A model generated the notes under the pieces. The model saw only the letters and a list, made by a program, of their open reading frames with translations. It made no database searches and was not told where the DNA came from. From Heracleum sosnowskyi (taxonomy: Eukaryota > Streptophyta > Magnoliopsida > Apiales > Apiaceae), in assembly GCA_030848705.1 (NCBI GenBank), contig CM061235.1, positions 129,192,228 to 129,256,227 on the forward strand: a stretch of DNA of 64,000 nucleotides, written 5' to 3'. Position numbers and translations under genes: made by a program. Positions 1 through 13,670 of this stretch are shown here, piece by piece (position 1 is the first letter of the stretch; each line of letters begins with the position of its first letter).

Positions 1-479
1 ATAAACATGGGACTTGTATTATCAAACTTATAATTGTAGAGATGATCCTTGTGCTAAAAATTTCAAGTATTACACTATTCGTGTTGGATTCCCTAATCTG
101 TACTTGAGCTTTAAAATATACAATTGTGTGTGCATGTGTTTGTGTGTTAGTGCAAAAAGCACATGATTGCAAACTTCTAATATAAAATTGAGTGGCTTGT
201 ATTCTTCATGAACTGGAGCCTATCAATTGTGGGTTTATGTGGCGTCTATGATCAGATGGACTCTTCTAAAAACTATTGCAGTTTGGTTCTTCATATATCC
301 TTGCCTTTGATTAACTGGACTCTTTTAATAGGAGTATAATGTAATTAAGTGCAGGCCTATCTAAATAGCTGTAGTTGGTAGGAGCTGTAGCTGTAGTGCT
401 GTACTGGTTGGGCATACATGATCATTAGCAGTGGATTTTACTTTATACTAGCTTATAGTACGTTTACTTAAATTTTATT
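1..479. other. No gene seen
   Basis: Mixed-composition plant non-coding sequence with no convincing open frame, terminal repeat or tandem structure. It could be downstream flank of a gene outside the window. Confidence 0.4.
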
Positions 480-3400
480 TATAATTATATTTTTATTACC
501 CATGCAACACACGATTGTTTTTTTAATATTTATAATTATATTTATTTATGAATATTTTAATATTTAAAAGTTATTAGTTTACATGATAAAATTATTGTTA
601 AAAAAGATTTAGCCAAAACAATTATAATTAAAAATTTGATATTTATTATATTTTACACTATCAATTTAATATTTGTTTACATTGAGTTATAAAAATTAGA
701 TTTTGCCAATTTTATAGTCCAAATGAAATTCACAAAATAATCTTTAATTTAGTTGTGGTTTAATAGTTCTTTTTCAATTAAAAACTATTCTAAAACTAAA
801 AAGAGAATAAAGTGACGAAATTTAATGTTGAGAATTCTATTCGATTTATGAAATCTACTAATATGTAGTTTAGATTATTAGAATACTCTTTATTAACAAA
901 ATACAGTTTTAATGTTAAATCTAACGGTTTTCACCTATCTATTTAACATTAAACGATTTTTATTATTTTGGTATTAAATGAGTTTTCTTATTTAATTACA
1001 ACTATTTTTATGTTTTGACTTTTTAGAAAATCCAATTCTAATATAATATCTTTTAACTTATATCATTTTTAGATAATAACTTCTTTTTATATGATATAAT
1101 CTTGATCATGTATTTTTAAAAGTATTGGATCTAACGATTGAGAATGTTTTTGCGGTATTTAGGACCAAACTACCATGATAACATCATTAATTTTTCTTAA
1201 TATTTAAAAATTTTTAATTTATATATTTTTTTAAATATTTATTGCTAAAATATAATATACTCTTTTTTGTAATATGTTAAAGATACGGGAACTTTAAACT
1301 TTTGAGAAAATAAATTATCAATTAAATATATATTTTTTTGTAATAGTTCTTCCATAGATAATTCCACCGTGATCAAAATTCTGTATAAATTTCATTTTTT
1401 TATAGTATATCCTGTAAATATCTATGTTATTATATTAAAGACTAAATAATGAAAGCTTCCTTATAAGTTTGGTCGCTTTGATCACTCAATCCATAATCGT
1501 TGAATCTTTCAAATTAAATTGTTGAAAAACGTTAGATATAACAGTAAAATTATCATGTAGAATGATCTAAAGTTTGAATCTACCAACAACATATTAAAAT
1601 TTATAGGTTTTTTTGAAAAATAAGAATTTTTTCATTTTTTCTTGCAGACATGTTATTTGATAATATTTTTTGTAAAGTACGATTTTTCAGAAAAGTACTA
1701 TACTAATTGATTAACAAACTTTTAAAGTTTCGAATTTAATAATTTACAATGTATATAGGTTTAAAAAGTTTGACATCTTCTGTAGCTGAGTCTAAAATTT
1801 CAAAATAAGTTTTTTTTAATATGAATATAATTCTGTTAACAATGAAATTAGGTCTCTATGAGTTCTTATAAAACAAAATCACCATTTACGTATAATTTAT
1901 TATTTAATAATAAATAAGATTGATTAGTTATGATATAAAACTTAATAAAATAGGATTAAAAATATGCATAATTTTATAAAATTTTATCCTCGTATTATTA
2001 TATTCTGTGTTGATTTGAATTTTTCTTAGATTGATTTTAATTTTTGAACATAGTTTTCTAAATTTAAAATAGTTAGAAAAAAGTAATTAAATTGGTGTTA
2101 AAATTATGATGACATAATAATTATTATTAGAATTTAAATATTCACTTTATTAATTTGGGCTTTATTTTGTGTTTTAAAAATCAGATTTTGACGATTTTAC
2201 ACCCTACATGAAGATAACTAAATTATCTTTAATTAAAAGATGGTTTAACAATTTTTATCTAGGTGGAATTATCTATGGAAGAGAAAAGAAAGTCACGAAT
2301 TTTTTATATGGAGAATTCTATTCAATATAGAAAACTTATTTATATTTGGTATATTTGGTTTAAATCATCAAAATACACCTTTTAGAATTTAAATATAATT
2401 ATATTATTAATAAAATAAACTTTTTTAATATTTGATCCAACGATTTTCATTTATCTAGTTAAGATCTAATGGTCCTTATTAATTTGGTTATCTACGACCA
2501 AAATCTGGGATAAAATCCCTATTATGATTATTATATATAAGGATTTAATATAATAAGGATATCAAGTATATACTGATATAAGTATCTTACTAACTTCTTT
2601 TATTTTTAATGTTTCGGTTTTATTTACAGTGTAAATGAAATTTTAAAATATATTATTACTTAAAAATTATTAAATAGAATAAAAATTATGTTATGATTAT
2701 ATAAAATTTTATTCTCATATTATTATATTCTTTATTGATTTGAATTTGTACTTAATTAATTTTGATACTTTATTGAAAGAAACATAAAATTTCTATATTT
2801 AAAAGAATTATTGGAAAAATAAATAAATTGGTGCTACAATAATAAAAAAAATATTTATTAAAATTTAGATACTCACTTTAATATTTGGGTTTCATCCCGA
2901 GTTTTAGAAATTGAATTTTGACGATTTTACAACTCATGCGAAACTAACGAAATTATCTTTAATTTAATGATGGTTTAATAATTATTATCTAACTTGACCA
3001 GTTGACCTATCCATAAAATAAACTGAAAAGAAAATATGGTTAAGAAGTTTTACACAAAGAATTCATTTCAATATAGAAAACCAATTTATAATTGGTTTAA
3101 ATTATCAAAGCACACTTCTTAGTATTTAAATATAATCCTACCTTTAATCAAATACACATTTTAATATAAGTATTATATTCAAAATTATCGTTTATGAATA
3201 TGAAACCCTCAACATTTTAATAATATTTTGATATTATCCTTTTATGTTTGTTATATGTAAAATAATATAATTATAATTTGAATTAATCAAATTGTTATGT
3301 TACTTCAGAAAAAAAAGTGTTTAAATTTATTCATGTACAGAAGTTCTCCTAAGTCTCTTATAACGTAGAGTATCATTGTAATCGATATGAATTGTTATCT

Positions 3401-4170
3401 TGATATTTGGTTTAACAATTATTATCTAACTGGAACTATACATAAATTCAAGAGAAAAGATATTTATGAATTTTTACATAGAAAAATTTTAAATTATCAA
3501 AATACACTTTTTAGTATTTAAATATAATTCTATTATTAATCAGATACACTTTTTAATATTAGATCTAACAATTCTCATCGATCTATTTAAGATCTAACTA
3601 TAATTATTAATTTGGTCGTATACTGATCGTACACGGACCAGATCGATTTTAATTTTTTCTTAAATTGATTTTAACATTTTATTGAAATAAACATAGAATT
3701 TATAAATTTAAAAGAATTGGGGAAAAAAACTAAATTGGTGATACAATAATAAAAAAATATTTATTAAAATTTAGATAGTAACTTTACTGTTTGGGCTCTT
3801 GGGCTCTATCTTGAGTTTTAGACAACAGATTTTAACGATTTTACAGCCCACGCGAAGCTTACAAAATTATCTCTAATTTAATGATGGTTTAATAATTATT
3901 ATCTAACTGAACTATCCATAAAATAAAGAGAAAAGATAATTACGAATTTTTACATAAATATTTCTATTAAATATAGAAAACCCATTTATAATAGATTTAA
4001 ATTATCAAAATACACCTTTTAGTATTTAAATACTATCTTATTATTAATCAAATACAATTTTTAATATTATATCTGACGGTCCTTATCGATTTGAATATTT
4101 ATAGTTTTATAATCCAACGGATCGTATACTTTTGATAGTAGTGACCGACCAAAGTTTTGGATTAAGGAGT
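480..4170. repeat. AT-rich degenerate repeat block
   Basis: At least four diverged copies of one segment can be matched by eye, starting near 640, 2130, 2870 and 3765. Each has a run like 'gattttgacgattttaca', then 'ttatctttaattta' and 'tggtttaataattatt'. A second shared piece, 'atctaacggt' followed by 'catctatctatt'-like sequence, appears near 920, 2435, 3560 and 4060. It also recurs inside the Helitron copies at 8.4-11 kb. This suggests old, heavily mutated Helitron or related repeat sequence amplified in tandem. No coding capacity is visible. Confidence 0.5.
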
Positions 4171-5024
4171 TAATATATTTAGTGAGTACTAGTTTAAATT
4201 TTTATAAACCTTATAAGTTTTATGCAACCACGTGTCACTGCTTACTAGTTCTGTAACACAGTTCTCACTTCTCAGACGTGCTACTCTCTGAGACCGTAAA
4301 AGCTTGCTGGCTGGGAGTTGTTTAAGCGGTAATGTTCACAGACAGCTAAGAAATTCATTATTTTGTACGTTGTCACTTTTAATATTTGAAATGTATATTT
4401 GAGAGTAGGTTCATTTTAAAACCTATGTTTCTCTTTTATTTAATGTTGTTAATGATCTATACCAATATTTTCTAAAAAGAGATCTGCGTGTTATTAGCAG
4501 TTTAACTCACGACGTTATACAGTTGTGCTTAGATTTACATTCAATTATGTCAGAGTTTTTACTTGGACGTGTACTTGCTCCTGATTGACCCAAGCCATTC
4601 GAGTCATTCTCATCCTATAAATTGTTACTACACTTAACATGTTGATCCCTTCCCATGTCATATTACATTTTTTTTTTTGCATAAACATCGATAATAGATC
4701 GACAATGTGCACATGTTTATCATTTTTAGAACCCGTTTGAGTGAGTTTAAAATTATTATTTATGACTTATAATTGTTTTAAGTGATAAAAGAAAAGTGAA
4801 AATTTTAAGTTAAAATTTGTTTGGATAATATTTTATTATGACTAACTTATGAGTTATTAAAAATATAAAAATAAAAATAAATTTGATAAATAACATATTT
4901 TAAGTTTTAAGTTTTATCAAATAAAATTAACAATTATTTTTTTCCAAAAAGTACCTCCTACCCGCTTATCATGTTAAGTTGTTTTTTTTTTTTTAAAGTT
5001 ATTTTCTGATTTATTACAAAAACA
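4171..5024. other. No gene seen
   Basis: AT-rich sequence with poly-T runs (near 4671 and 4982) and no supportable gene or element boundary. Confidence 0.4.
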
Positions 5025-5026
5025 TA

Positions 5027-5276
5027 CTCCCTCTGTCCCAATGAATACTATGCATTGGGGGACGGGGGCGTGACACGCATTTTAAGGCTCTTAACTATTA
5101 TAGTTACATGACTTATTTTTATAATTTTCTTTTTTGTATAAAAATAGAACATTCCTATTTTTATACAAAAAAAGAAAATTTTAAAAATAAGTTATGGAAC
5201 TATATTAGTTATGCACCTTAAAATGCGTGTCAGACACTTTAAAAGAAACGTATAGAATTGATTGGGACGGAGGGAG
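5027..5276. mobile_element. Stowaway-like (Tc1/mariner) MITE
   Basis: Terminal inverted repeats of the ctccctc(t/c)gtccca type lie at 5027-5040 and, inverted, at 5263-5276. Both ends are flanked by TA (5025-5026 and 5277-5278), the target duplication of Stowaway/mariner elements. The interior is one long near-palindrome: 'gacacgcattttaagg' near 5090 is matched by its complement near 5216-5232, and the AT-rich arms continue towards a centre near 5155. At 250 bp with no ORF, it is a non-autonomous MITE. The small open frame crossing its right end is not a gene. Confidence 0.85.
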
Positions 5277-5278
5277 TA

Positions 5279-6430
5279 TATGTTTACTTAAGGTCGAAAA
5301 TGACTTTAAGCTGGGCTATATAAACCAGGACAAACAGGCTCTATGCGTATGTAGTGAACATATTATATTTTATTTTAAATATTTACAAATAAATATTTGT
5401 TCTAAGATATTTTGAGATAAGCGAGAATCGAACTCAAAACGCGTGGGACGACAAGAGATAAGTTCTCACTGTGAACATATTCAATACTTTTATAGTAATG
5501 TAAAATATGTTCGAAAAAGTTTTAAATTATTTTTAAGATAAGAAAATAAAAAAAGTATGTTCAAAGTGTGCAGTTAAGATACTACCTTTGAACAGTATCC
5601 CGCTTAGTTTAGGAAAGGTAAAATGTATGCAAAATGTATGAAGTCCGTAAGATAAGAAAATAGTAAAAAGTATGTTCAAAGTGTGCATTTAAGAAACTAC
5701 CAACCAACAGTTTATCGTAGATTTAGGAAAAGGGTAAAATGTATGCAGTATTGTCTGCATTTCAGAAAAATGAAGAGACTTGATTTCACGAAAACTCCCG
5801 CCTTGTGTTTGTGCATGTATGTGATACGTAAAAAATGAAAAGTAAATATATAATAAAACGTATACATAATAAAAATTAAATAACAATTTTAAACAAACAA
5901 AAACCTAATCACAAAATATGTGAAGTGCTAAAACAACTCCTTAGTCCATAATTTTCTTCACATAAAACTTACTTTTAAGCCTCAACTCACAATGGATTAG
6001 TGAATTAAACCATTGATTAAAATCAGCAAACTTTGGACTCCATTTGATTTGATAGCTTGCTACCGGTTATCTGTTGAAGCCATTCCAATACATATTAGTT
6101 CATAATATGCTTCGATATTTGTTATTTGATCTCTAAAAAATTGAGAACGGGGATCAAAAAATGATGATAACTATATTTTAAGAATGATGATGATAACTGC
6201 TAAATAATAGTAATTGATAGAAGCCATTTGTACATTTAAGATACTCCATGTACTAAACATGTGCCGGAAGCCCAGAACAAGATTTAAAAAAAAAAAAATT
6301 AATGTTCCGTGTTGTTTTGGACATCTACTCTAATTTTTAATATTAGTTTTAGGTGATTTGGTTAACCAATTAGTATGAGATTGAAATTAGAAATCAGGTT
6401 AAATAGGATAAGATAGTATCATTTATGATA
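5279..6430. other. No gene seen; short duplication
   Basis: AT-rich sequence. A short direct repeat with 'agataagaaaatagtaaaaa'-like sequence plus 'gtatgttcaaagtgtgca' occurs near 5535-5575 and again near 5650-5690. Nothing else is supportable. Confidence 0.4.
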
Positions 6431-6433
6431 TCA

Positions 6434-7655
6434 TACTATATCATAGATTGACACAAATATATTGTCTTAAGACCTATATCTATTGCAATAGATTTTATTG
6501 CAACGAATGTGCAAAGTTTCAGCGTTGCATTCGCCCTGTTGCAGTAGAATCATTTGACAACGATTTCAGCTCCATATAGCAACATTAAAAATCATTGCAA
6601 TATAAGCATATAACAACATTTTATAGTATTCAGCAACATTTAAAAATCATTGCAGTATTAAATGGTTGGCAACCAGTAGATTTTGATATCCAATTCCTGC
6701 ACAAATTTCAAGGAAATGAACAAGCACTTGAGTTGAGGCAAAGATAGATGAATTGCAAAACACTCGTAAGGAAGATAAGGGGCAACAACCATCTGCATAT
6801 AACAACATATTGTATGTCAAAGGTTTCGACCATATTTAGCCGTGCAAAACTATAAGCAAAATACAAACACCAATACACAAAATTACAAACACAAAACACA
6901 AATTAAAAGCAAAATTACAATTTAAAACCCCTAATTTGGAATCCCTAATTTTAAAAATTAATTTGCAGAAAATTTTGATGTAAACACTTATTCAACATAA
7001 ACGAATAGAAATATAATGTTATAAATCGATTTAAAAACAAACACAAATTAACAAATAAATCCTAATTGATACCTTTTAGAGAAAATTCATATAAAAAGAA
7101 ATTTTAAAATCAAATTAGGGAAATAAGATACTTTTTTAAGGTTCAGTGTTTGGGATTGAGTGTTCTTCGAGTTTGAATCTTCGAACTTCAATGGTCGATA
7201 ATTCTCTCTCGCCATGTCTCTCCCTCGTCTCTCTGTATTGTATGTTGTGTCTCTGTTGTGTTTTTTTAGTCAAATGTTTTAGTCATGCTCCTGTTTTAGA
7301 AAACCCGGACAAAAAAAATAATACTAAGCCTGCTTAAATTTTAAAAGCCCGTCACACTTGCCCCAAAAATTTGAAGTTAATGCATGGCAACGTTTATCTA
7401 TATTCGTTGCAATATAATTTAAATTTTGCTCAAATTAAATTCAATTGTAACAATTTTAAAAACATCCTCCTACATTTATATATAAACGCTGGTTTATCAA
7501 GAAAACGCAAGAAAAACACTTTGAATTGTTGATTAATCGCCAGAGATGGTTTAGAACCACAATATTTCTAAATTTTCAAAACTTGTCACTAAATAGCAAT
7601 GATTTTCAAGCAATTTTTTCAGTACGCATTGCAATAGCCAATCTATGATATAGTG
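6434..7655. mobile_element. Non-autonomous CACTA transposon
   Basis: The right end, read inward on the minus strand, starts CACTATATCATAGATTG. The left end at 6434 reads TACTATATCATAGATTG, the same TIR with its first base changed. A three-base target duplication TCA flanks the element (6431-6433 and 7656-7658), as expected for CACTA elements. Subterminal regions carry many copies of a GCAAC/TTGCAA-type motif (for example 6485-6660 and 7385-7460), resembling the clustered transposase-binding repeats of this superfamily. There is no transposase ORF. Length is 1222 bp. Confidence 0.8.
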
Positions 7656-7658
7656 TCA

Positions 7659-8062
7659 TGTTTTGGTTGAGTGCTGTAATAAATATTTACTTGATTAAAT
7701 AAAGATCTAAGAGCAAAGTCCAAGAGCTTACTTTTATGATGTCCTAAGTCCAAATATAAGTAATCTAGAAAAAAATTACACTCCAACAATGTCTCAGTGG
7801 TTACTTAAATCACTAGAACAACCATCTCAATATCTATTTATAATAGCTAATCATTAGACATTATCTATTTTATTATTATGAATAAAAAATTCATTTCCCT
7901 CAATTTCTCCACTTGTTTTCTCTCTTTTGTCCACTTCTTTTCTCTCTCTTTTCAAATTTATTATTATAATAATAATAAAAAATATGTATAGGTAATGTTG
8001 TTGGAGTTGATACGTAAAATAAGTCCCTACTCCCCTCATGTAGCATTCATTATTATATAATA
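7659..8062. other. No gene seen
   Basis: AT-rich spacer between the CACTA element and the first Helitron copy. It includes a polypyrimidine stretch (7897-7945) and an ATT/ATA-rich microsatellite-like run near 7960-7980. Confidence 0.4.
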
Positions 8063-9317
8063 CAAGCCTATAACCCGTGCGATGCACGGATGAATTTTAG
8101 TTTTTTTTTTATTTTATTATCTATATTTTGATTTATATGATTTTAAAAAGTAATCAAATATAATAATATATGTATGATGTTATTCTACGTTTTTTAGCCT
8201 ATAAGTTGTGCGATACACGGATGAATTTTAGCATTTTTGATTTATTATTTTAGTATTTTTTATATGATTTTTTAGTATTTTTTATCTTATTTTATTAACA
8301 TTTATTTGTATTTTGATCTTAAAAATTCTTAATATGTTGTTGACGGAATAATATCTTGAACTTTTGAATGTAGCTTAGAAAAATAGATGATATAAATATT
8401 TAATAATAATATGTTGTTGACGAGATTCGAACCTTGAACCCGTGAGAGCATTTTAGATATCAAGAAAATAATATTTTTTTTAATATTACATCCAACGGTT
8501 CTCATTTATCTATATTTACATCTAACGGTTATTATTTAGATGACCAAACTACATATGACCAAACTACCAACCAAATAGATGGTGGTTACTCTAATTTAAT
8601 TTATATTATTATTATTTTTTTAATATTAGATGTAATGGTTTTCATTCATCTATTTTAAAATCAACAATCCTTATTGATTTGGCGGTACATGACCAAAATT
8701 TTGGATAAGATTTCTCTTACGTTTATTGTATATAAGGATTTAATATGTTTTGCAAACACCTATTCTACTTCCAATATTATATGTACGTGTGTGTGTCGCG
8801 TGAGTTGAGGCGTATTTGGTATTCATTATTATATCGATTAACATAATCTTATAATACGTGAGATAATTTAACCATGAGATATTTTGTACATGATTTGAAC
8901 TAACTTGCCCCTGTGTTTATTATTTATTAGAAAAAGTTGTTTGTAGAAATTGAACTTGAGTTTATCTATTAACTGAAACGTCTTTATATCGCTAAACTAT
9001 AAAATCACAGATTTTTGGAACTTCGCTCGAAACGTGTGAGTATCATTTGATAGAAGACATTTTATTTAACTTCAAAATATATAAAATTAATTATGTAGCT
9101 AAATTGAACTTAGGTTATATTGTTGACGGGATTCGAACCTTAAACCCGTTGGAGCATTTTAGATATCAATAAAATAATATTTTTTTAATATTACATCCAA
9201 CGGTTCTCATTTATCTATATTTACATCTAACGGTTATTATTTAGATGACCAAACTATCAACAGATGACCAAACTACCAACCAAATAGAGGGTGGTTTGCT
9301 TATAATAGTATAGTATA
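8063..9317 (-). mobile_element. Helitron copy A (non-autonomous)
   Basis: Read on the minus strand, the 3' end has the hairpin CCGTGC-ATC-GCACGG (8075-8089), then a short spacer and CTTG at 8066-8063, followed by T. This is a small departure from the usual CTRR end. The other end (about 9300-9317) is the Helitron 5' signature TATACTATACTATTATAAGC on the minus strand, but lacks the leading TC, so it is slightly eroded. The hairpin-like end repeats in part near 8200. No Rep/helicase coding sequence is present. Confidence 0.65.
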
Positions 9318-10176
9318 ATTTCAATAATTAAATGTATTAAAATAAGTTTTAAAATAAATAAGTAACTATTTGCCCGTGATATTTTTGGAGTGAGAGGTTT
9401 TATTAAGAAAAAATAGAAAGAGCAACATGTTTTAGCTAAAAAGGTAATTGTCCATAATTAAAAATATTAAAATAGGTTTTAAAATAAATAAGTAAGGGTT
9501 TAATTACCCGTGATATTTTTGAAAAAGCAGGGGTGGGGTTGTAGTAAGGAAAAATAGAAAGAGTAACATATGTCTTAGTTGAAAAAGATGGTTGTTTGTG
9601 ATTTTATAGAAAAAGAATGGACTTTGTTATCAAAATAGAAAATATAATGTATTTTAACTAAAAAGTTATTTGGTTATAAATAATATTATTATTTAATAAT
9701 AGTTTTCTTAAAAAATGAACAAATTTAAAAAATAACATGTTTTATCTGAAAAGGTAATTGCCCGTAATTAAAAGTATTAAAATATGTTTTAAAATAAGTA
9801 AGAGTTTGCTTGTGATATTTTTGGAAAATGTGGGGTTTTAGTAAGAAAAAATAGAAATAGTAACATGTTCTATTTTAAAAAGGTAATTGTCCATGATTTT
9901 TTTTAGAAAATAGAGGATTTTGTTAGAAAATATTGAAAAGTTAATGTATTTTAGTTGAAAAGGTAATAAGTTATATTTTTTTTTAAATGAAAAAAATACA
10001 ATAAGTAACATGTTTTAGTTGAAAAGGTAATTGCCGTAATTAAAAGTATTAAAATAAATAAGTAAGGTTTGCCCTTGATATTGATTTTTTTTTTAGAAAA
10101 AGAGAACCCTAACATTGACATCAGTTACATAACCGTTTACAAATAACCAAAACACAAGTCTATTTTTAAAGTTACA
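9318..10176. repeat. Degenerate short tandem repeats
   Basis: Several diverged copies of a unit with 'aaaaaggtaattg(t/c)cc', 'aattaaaa(a/g)tattaaaata' and 'gtgatatttttg' are visible near 9340, 9440, 9745 and 10010. The spacing is irregular (roughly 100-300 bp). No gene is seen. It lies between the two Helitron copies. Confidence 0.5.
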
Positions 10177-11049
10177 CAAGCCTGTAACCTGTGCGATGCA
10201 CGATGCATTTTAGTATTTTTTATTTTATTATCTATATTTTGATTTATATGATTTTAAAAAGTAATCAAATATAATAATATATGTATGACGTTATTCTAAG
10301 TTTTTTTTAGCCTATAAGCTGTGCGATACACGGATGAATTTTAGTATTTTTTATATGATTTTTTAGTATTTTTTATCTTATTTTATTAACATTTATTTGT
10401 ATTTTGATCTTAAAAATTCTTAATATGTTGTTGATGGAATAATATCTTGAACATTTGAATGTAGCTTAGAAAAATAGATGATATAAATATTTAATAATAA
10501 TATGTTGTTGACGGGATTCGAACCTTGAACCCGTGAGAGCATTTTAGATATCAAGAAAATAATATTTTTTTAATATTACATCCAACGGTTCTCATTTATC
10601 TATATTTACATCTAACGGTTATTATTTAGATGACCAAACTACATATGACTAAACTACCAACCAAATAGAGGGTGATTTGCTTATAATAGTATAGTATATT
10701 TATATGATTTTTTAGTATTTTTTATCTTATTTTATTAACATTTATTTGTATTTTGATCTTAAAAATTCTTAATATGTTGTTGACGGAATAATATCTTAAA
10801 CTTTTGAATGTAGCTTAGAAAAATAGATGATATAAATATTTAATAATAATATGTTGTTGACGGGATTCGAACCTTGAACCCGTGGGAGCATTTTAGATAT
10901 CAAAAAAATAATATTTTTTTAATATTACATCCAACGATTCTCATTTATCTATATTTACATCTAACGGTTATTATTTAGATGACCAAACTACATATGACCA
11001 AACTACCAACCAAATAGAGGGTGGTTTGCTTATAATAGTATAGTATAGA
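10177..11049 (-). mobile_element. Helitron copy B with internal duplication
   Basis: Same family as copy A. The minus-strand 5' end is canonical: host A (complement of t at 11050), then TCTATACTATACTATTATAAGC. The 3' end near 10177 carries the CTTG end and an imperfect GTGC-ATC-GCAC hairpin. An interior 5'-end-like sequence finishes at 10698. The segment 10699-11049 then repeats roughly 10345-10698, so the copy contains a ~350-bp direct duplication. No protein is encoded. Confidence 0.65.
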
Positions 11050-13600
11050 TAGATTTATAAGTAACATGTTAGGACATTGTTGGACTTGCTCTAATGATAG
11101 AATAAAATTGATTTCCCTTACCCGTTCTTTATATTCACCTTTTTTTTATCGACCAAACACCACGTATGGACCCTGGCAAAAAAAAAAAAAAAACACCACG
11201 TATGAACTTAAAATGAACGAATCTTTTACCTGATTCTTGAATATCTCGAACCAAACGACATCTAATAATCGGAGCTCATTCTATGTACATAGTTGGACTT
11301 GGATAGGTAGAGATTCACAACCATTATAACGTGTAGCCGTTAGATTTACACTATGCTCTAGAGTTTAGAATCTAAATCATGCTCCCAAAATTTAAAGTGA
11401 GAGAAGATAAAAAAAAAATTACACTGAATTTCTTTTCAAAATTTACTCTCCAAAAATGAGTTGATTTGGTGAGAAACTCTCACACTTGTCATTTTTTTCT
11501 TTTCAAAATGTTCTCTTCCTTCCTACACTAAACTCAGTAGCGCACTAAAAAAAGTTTTTTTTTTCTCTTCCCTCACCTTCGCTTCTTTTTTTTTCTTTAA
11601 CTAAAAACTCTGGAGTATAATGTTAATGCATGAATAATAAAGATGTTCATTTGTAGTCTGTATTCGTATAATTTTTTAGTTATTTTATGGCTTTGGCATA
11701 AAGTCGAGCCTCTATTAATTCTACATAGTCGACAAAAGGAGAGGGAGATTGCAGTGAAAGTGACGGAAAATACTAGCATCTGTATATAAGAATATAAAAA
11801 ATCATCAGTACTATAAAATGGAAAGACAGCCTGATATGACGCAATTATGAAAAAACCCCCCCAAAATAGTTAAATAGCACACTAGAAGTAGAACCGCTAC
11901 GTTGGTTAGCATTATATAAATAATTGAAAAACACGTGTTTTCAATATGTAACATAACTTAAATTTGTGTTTTTTTTAGTATATAACACAATTTAAATCAA
12001 TTTTTTTTAGTCATTAGTGAACACTTCATTTAGCATTTTAGTGAAGGTTTCAACCTGTTTATTTTATAACGCTACACGAATTCACGTTTTGAGAAAATAA
12101 TGTTTTATCTTATATTTTACTGTGTTATTTAGGGTCTTTTTTCCAATTATGTTATCTGAGGCATTAAAGTTTTTAAATATATAAGTTAAAATTCTTGTCT
12201 TGATTTCCTTTTTAATTGAAGGGTTTAGATATAACTTATAAGAGGTAGGTTTTACGAGTAAAATTCACTCTACTGTCTCGTGAATCTTCCTAAAAACAAC
12301 ACCACCTTCTTGAGGAAAAAATTAAAAAAAAAAAGACTTATATTTCAACACTTTCCTCCTCGGCCATCATTCCAGTTTCCAAACATGACCAACCTTGTAA
12401 GTCTAAATTTAGGACTTAACAGCGTAATTCTGATCTAAAAATGAAGATATGTTCTGCTTGTATATTTGAGTTGGACTACGTAGCATCTGATAATGTAATC
12501 ACTTTCACTCCAGAATTTAGACTATCATACGATTTACAAAAATACATGTGCATGAATGAGAATGTACATCATTAGTTTGCCTACCTTAAAAATGAGAGTA
12601 GTGTTTTAAAAGATTTTACCGAGGTAATTCTGCAGACTGGAGACGCCGTTCTTGACAGGTTTACACTAGGGAATTTGTTTTGTGTAACATTTATTTAGAA
12701 ATTCTAGTCGAGTATAAACCCCAATGTGAATTTCAAGAAATGAGTAGAAAACAAAAATCTGATATGGTAGTTTATAACTGCAGTTCAAGTAATGACTGGT
12801 ACTATCTGAGACCATCTTGTTGTTGGAAGTGAAATACCTCGAATTCATAAAGGAACATGGTGAAAAACTCGCTTGTTACAAGCTCAATGTAGACAACTCT
12901 GCCAGTGTGACATCTATATATGATTTTACGAGCATTCTTTCGAGTTACATTTCTAGGATTCAGAGGGAAAAAAAGAGAGCATCACACTGGCAACATAACA
13001 CAACAATTAGGATAAGACAGACATGGGTAATCCTCGAGTTCACCCTATTCACTAAGATAGCGAAATATTGAAGTGCTTTCATCTTATTCAACATTTGTCA
13101 AAGATGGCTGATAACTGAAGGTTACCACTCAAATTTTTACATTTGTAAAGCTAGATGAAAAAAAATAATGAAATATCTGTCAAACAAAAAAAATACAAGA
13201 ACCCAAAATAAGAATAAGTATTTTGTTACACAGATACAAATAATTAGAAGATATGCATAAGTGTACTCATGATGAGTGTGCAATATTCCTTCTTTTAAAT
13301 CTAATACTAACAGATCAAATTAATAATGTATGCACTTATAATTATCTCTCCCAAGTTTCTATATAAAACAAACAACTCCTGAATATAATCAGAACTGGGT
13401 GTATGAAGTATAAAAAGAATCTGCAGGGCATTAGCCTAGCCAATATCGCTCTTGGTAACAAAGGTCTCACGAGTCCAATCTCAATGGGCCTTGAATATTT
13501 GAAAAATTGTAATTAACCATGACCAAAAAGCAGAAGAGTTAAGAGGTGTTCCTAGCGGGAGGGATTGTAATACTTGTACTTGTGAAATAAAAGGAAAAAA
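11050..13600. other. No supportable gene
   Basis: Non-coding-looking sequence with poly-A and poly-T runs (near 11177, 11560 and 12330). Open frames reach at most about 84 codons and show no recognisable domain. The segment from about 12600 to 13600 could be distal downstream flank of SEUSS, but nothing proves it. Confidence 0.4.
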
Positions 13601-13670
13601 ACATACCTATTTCCCAGCAGAGTGATAATGCAATGTACACACAGGAATTCCACATGGCACCACAGTTTTC

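Noticed and set aside
8400..10893. Four tRNA-like TPsiC words: 'gggattcgaacc' or the close variant 'gagattcgaacc' (near 8418, 9127, 10513 and 10862)
   Set aside because: Only the 3'-arm-like segment is present. No acceptor, D or anticodon arms fold around it, and the copies sit at the same place in Helitron repeats.
12817..13071. 84-codon plus-strand frame
   Set aside because: No domain, splice context or flanking support. Length is compatible with chance.
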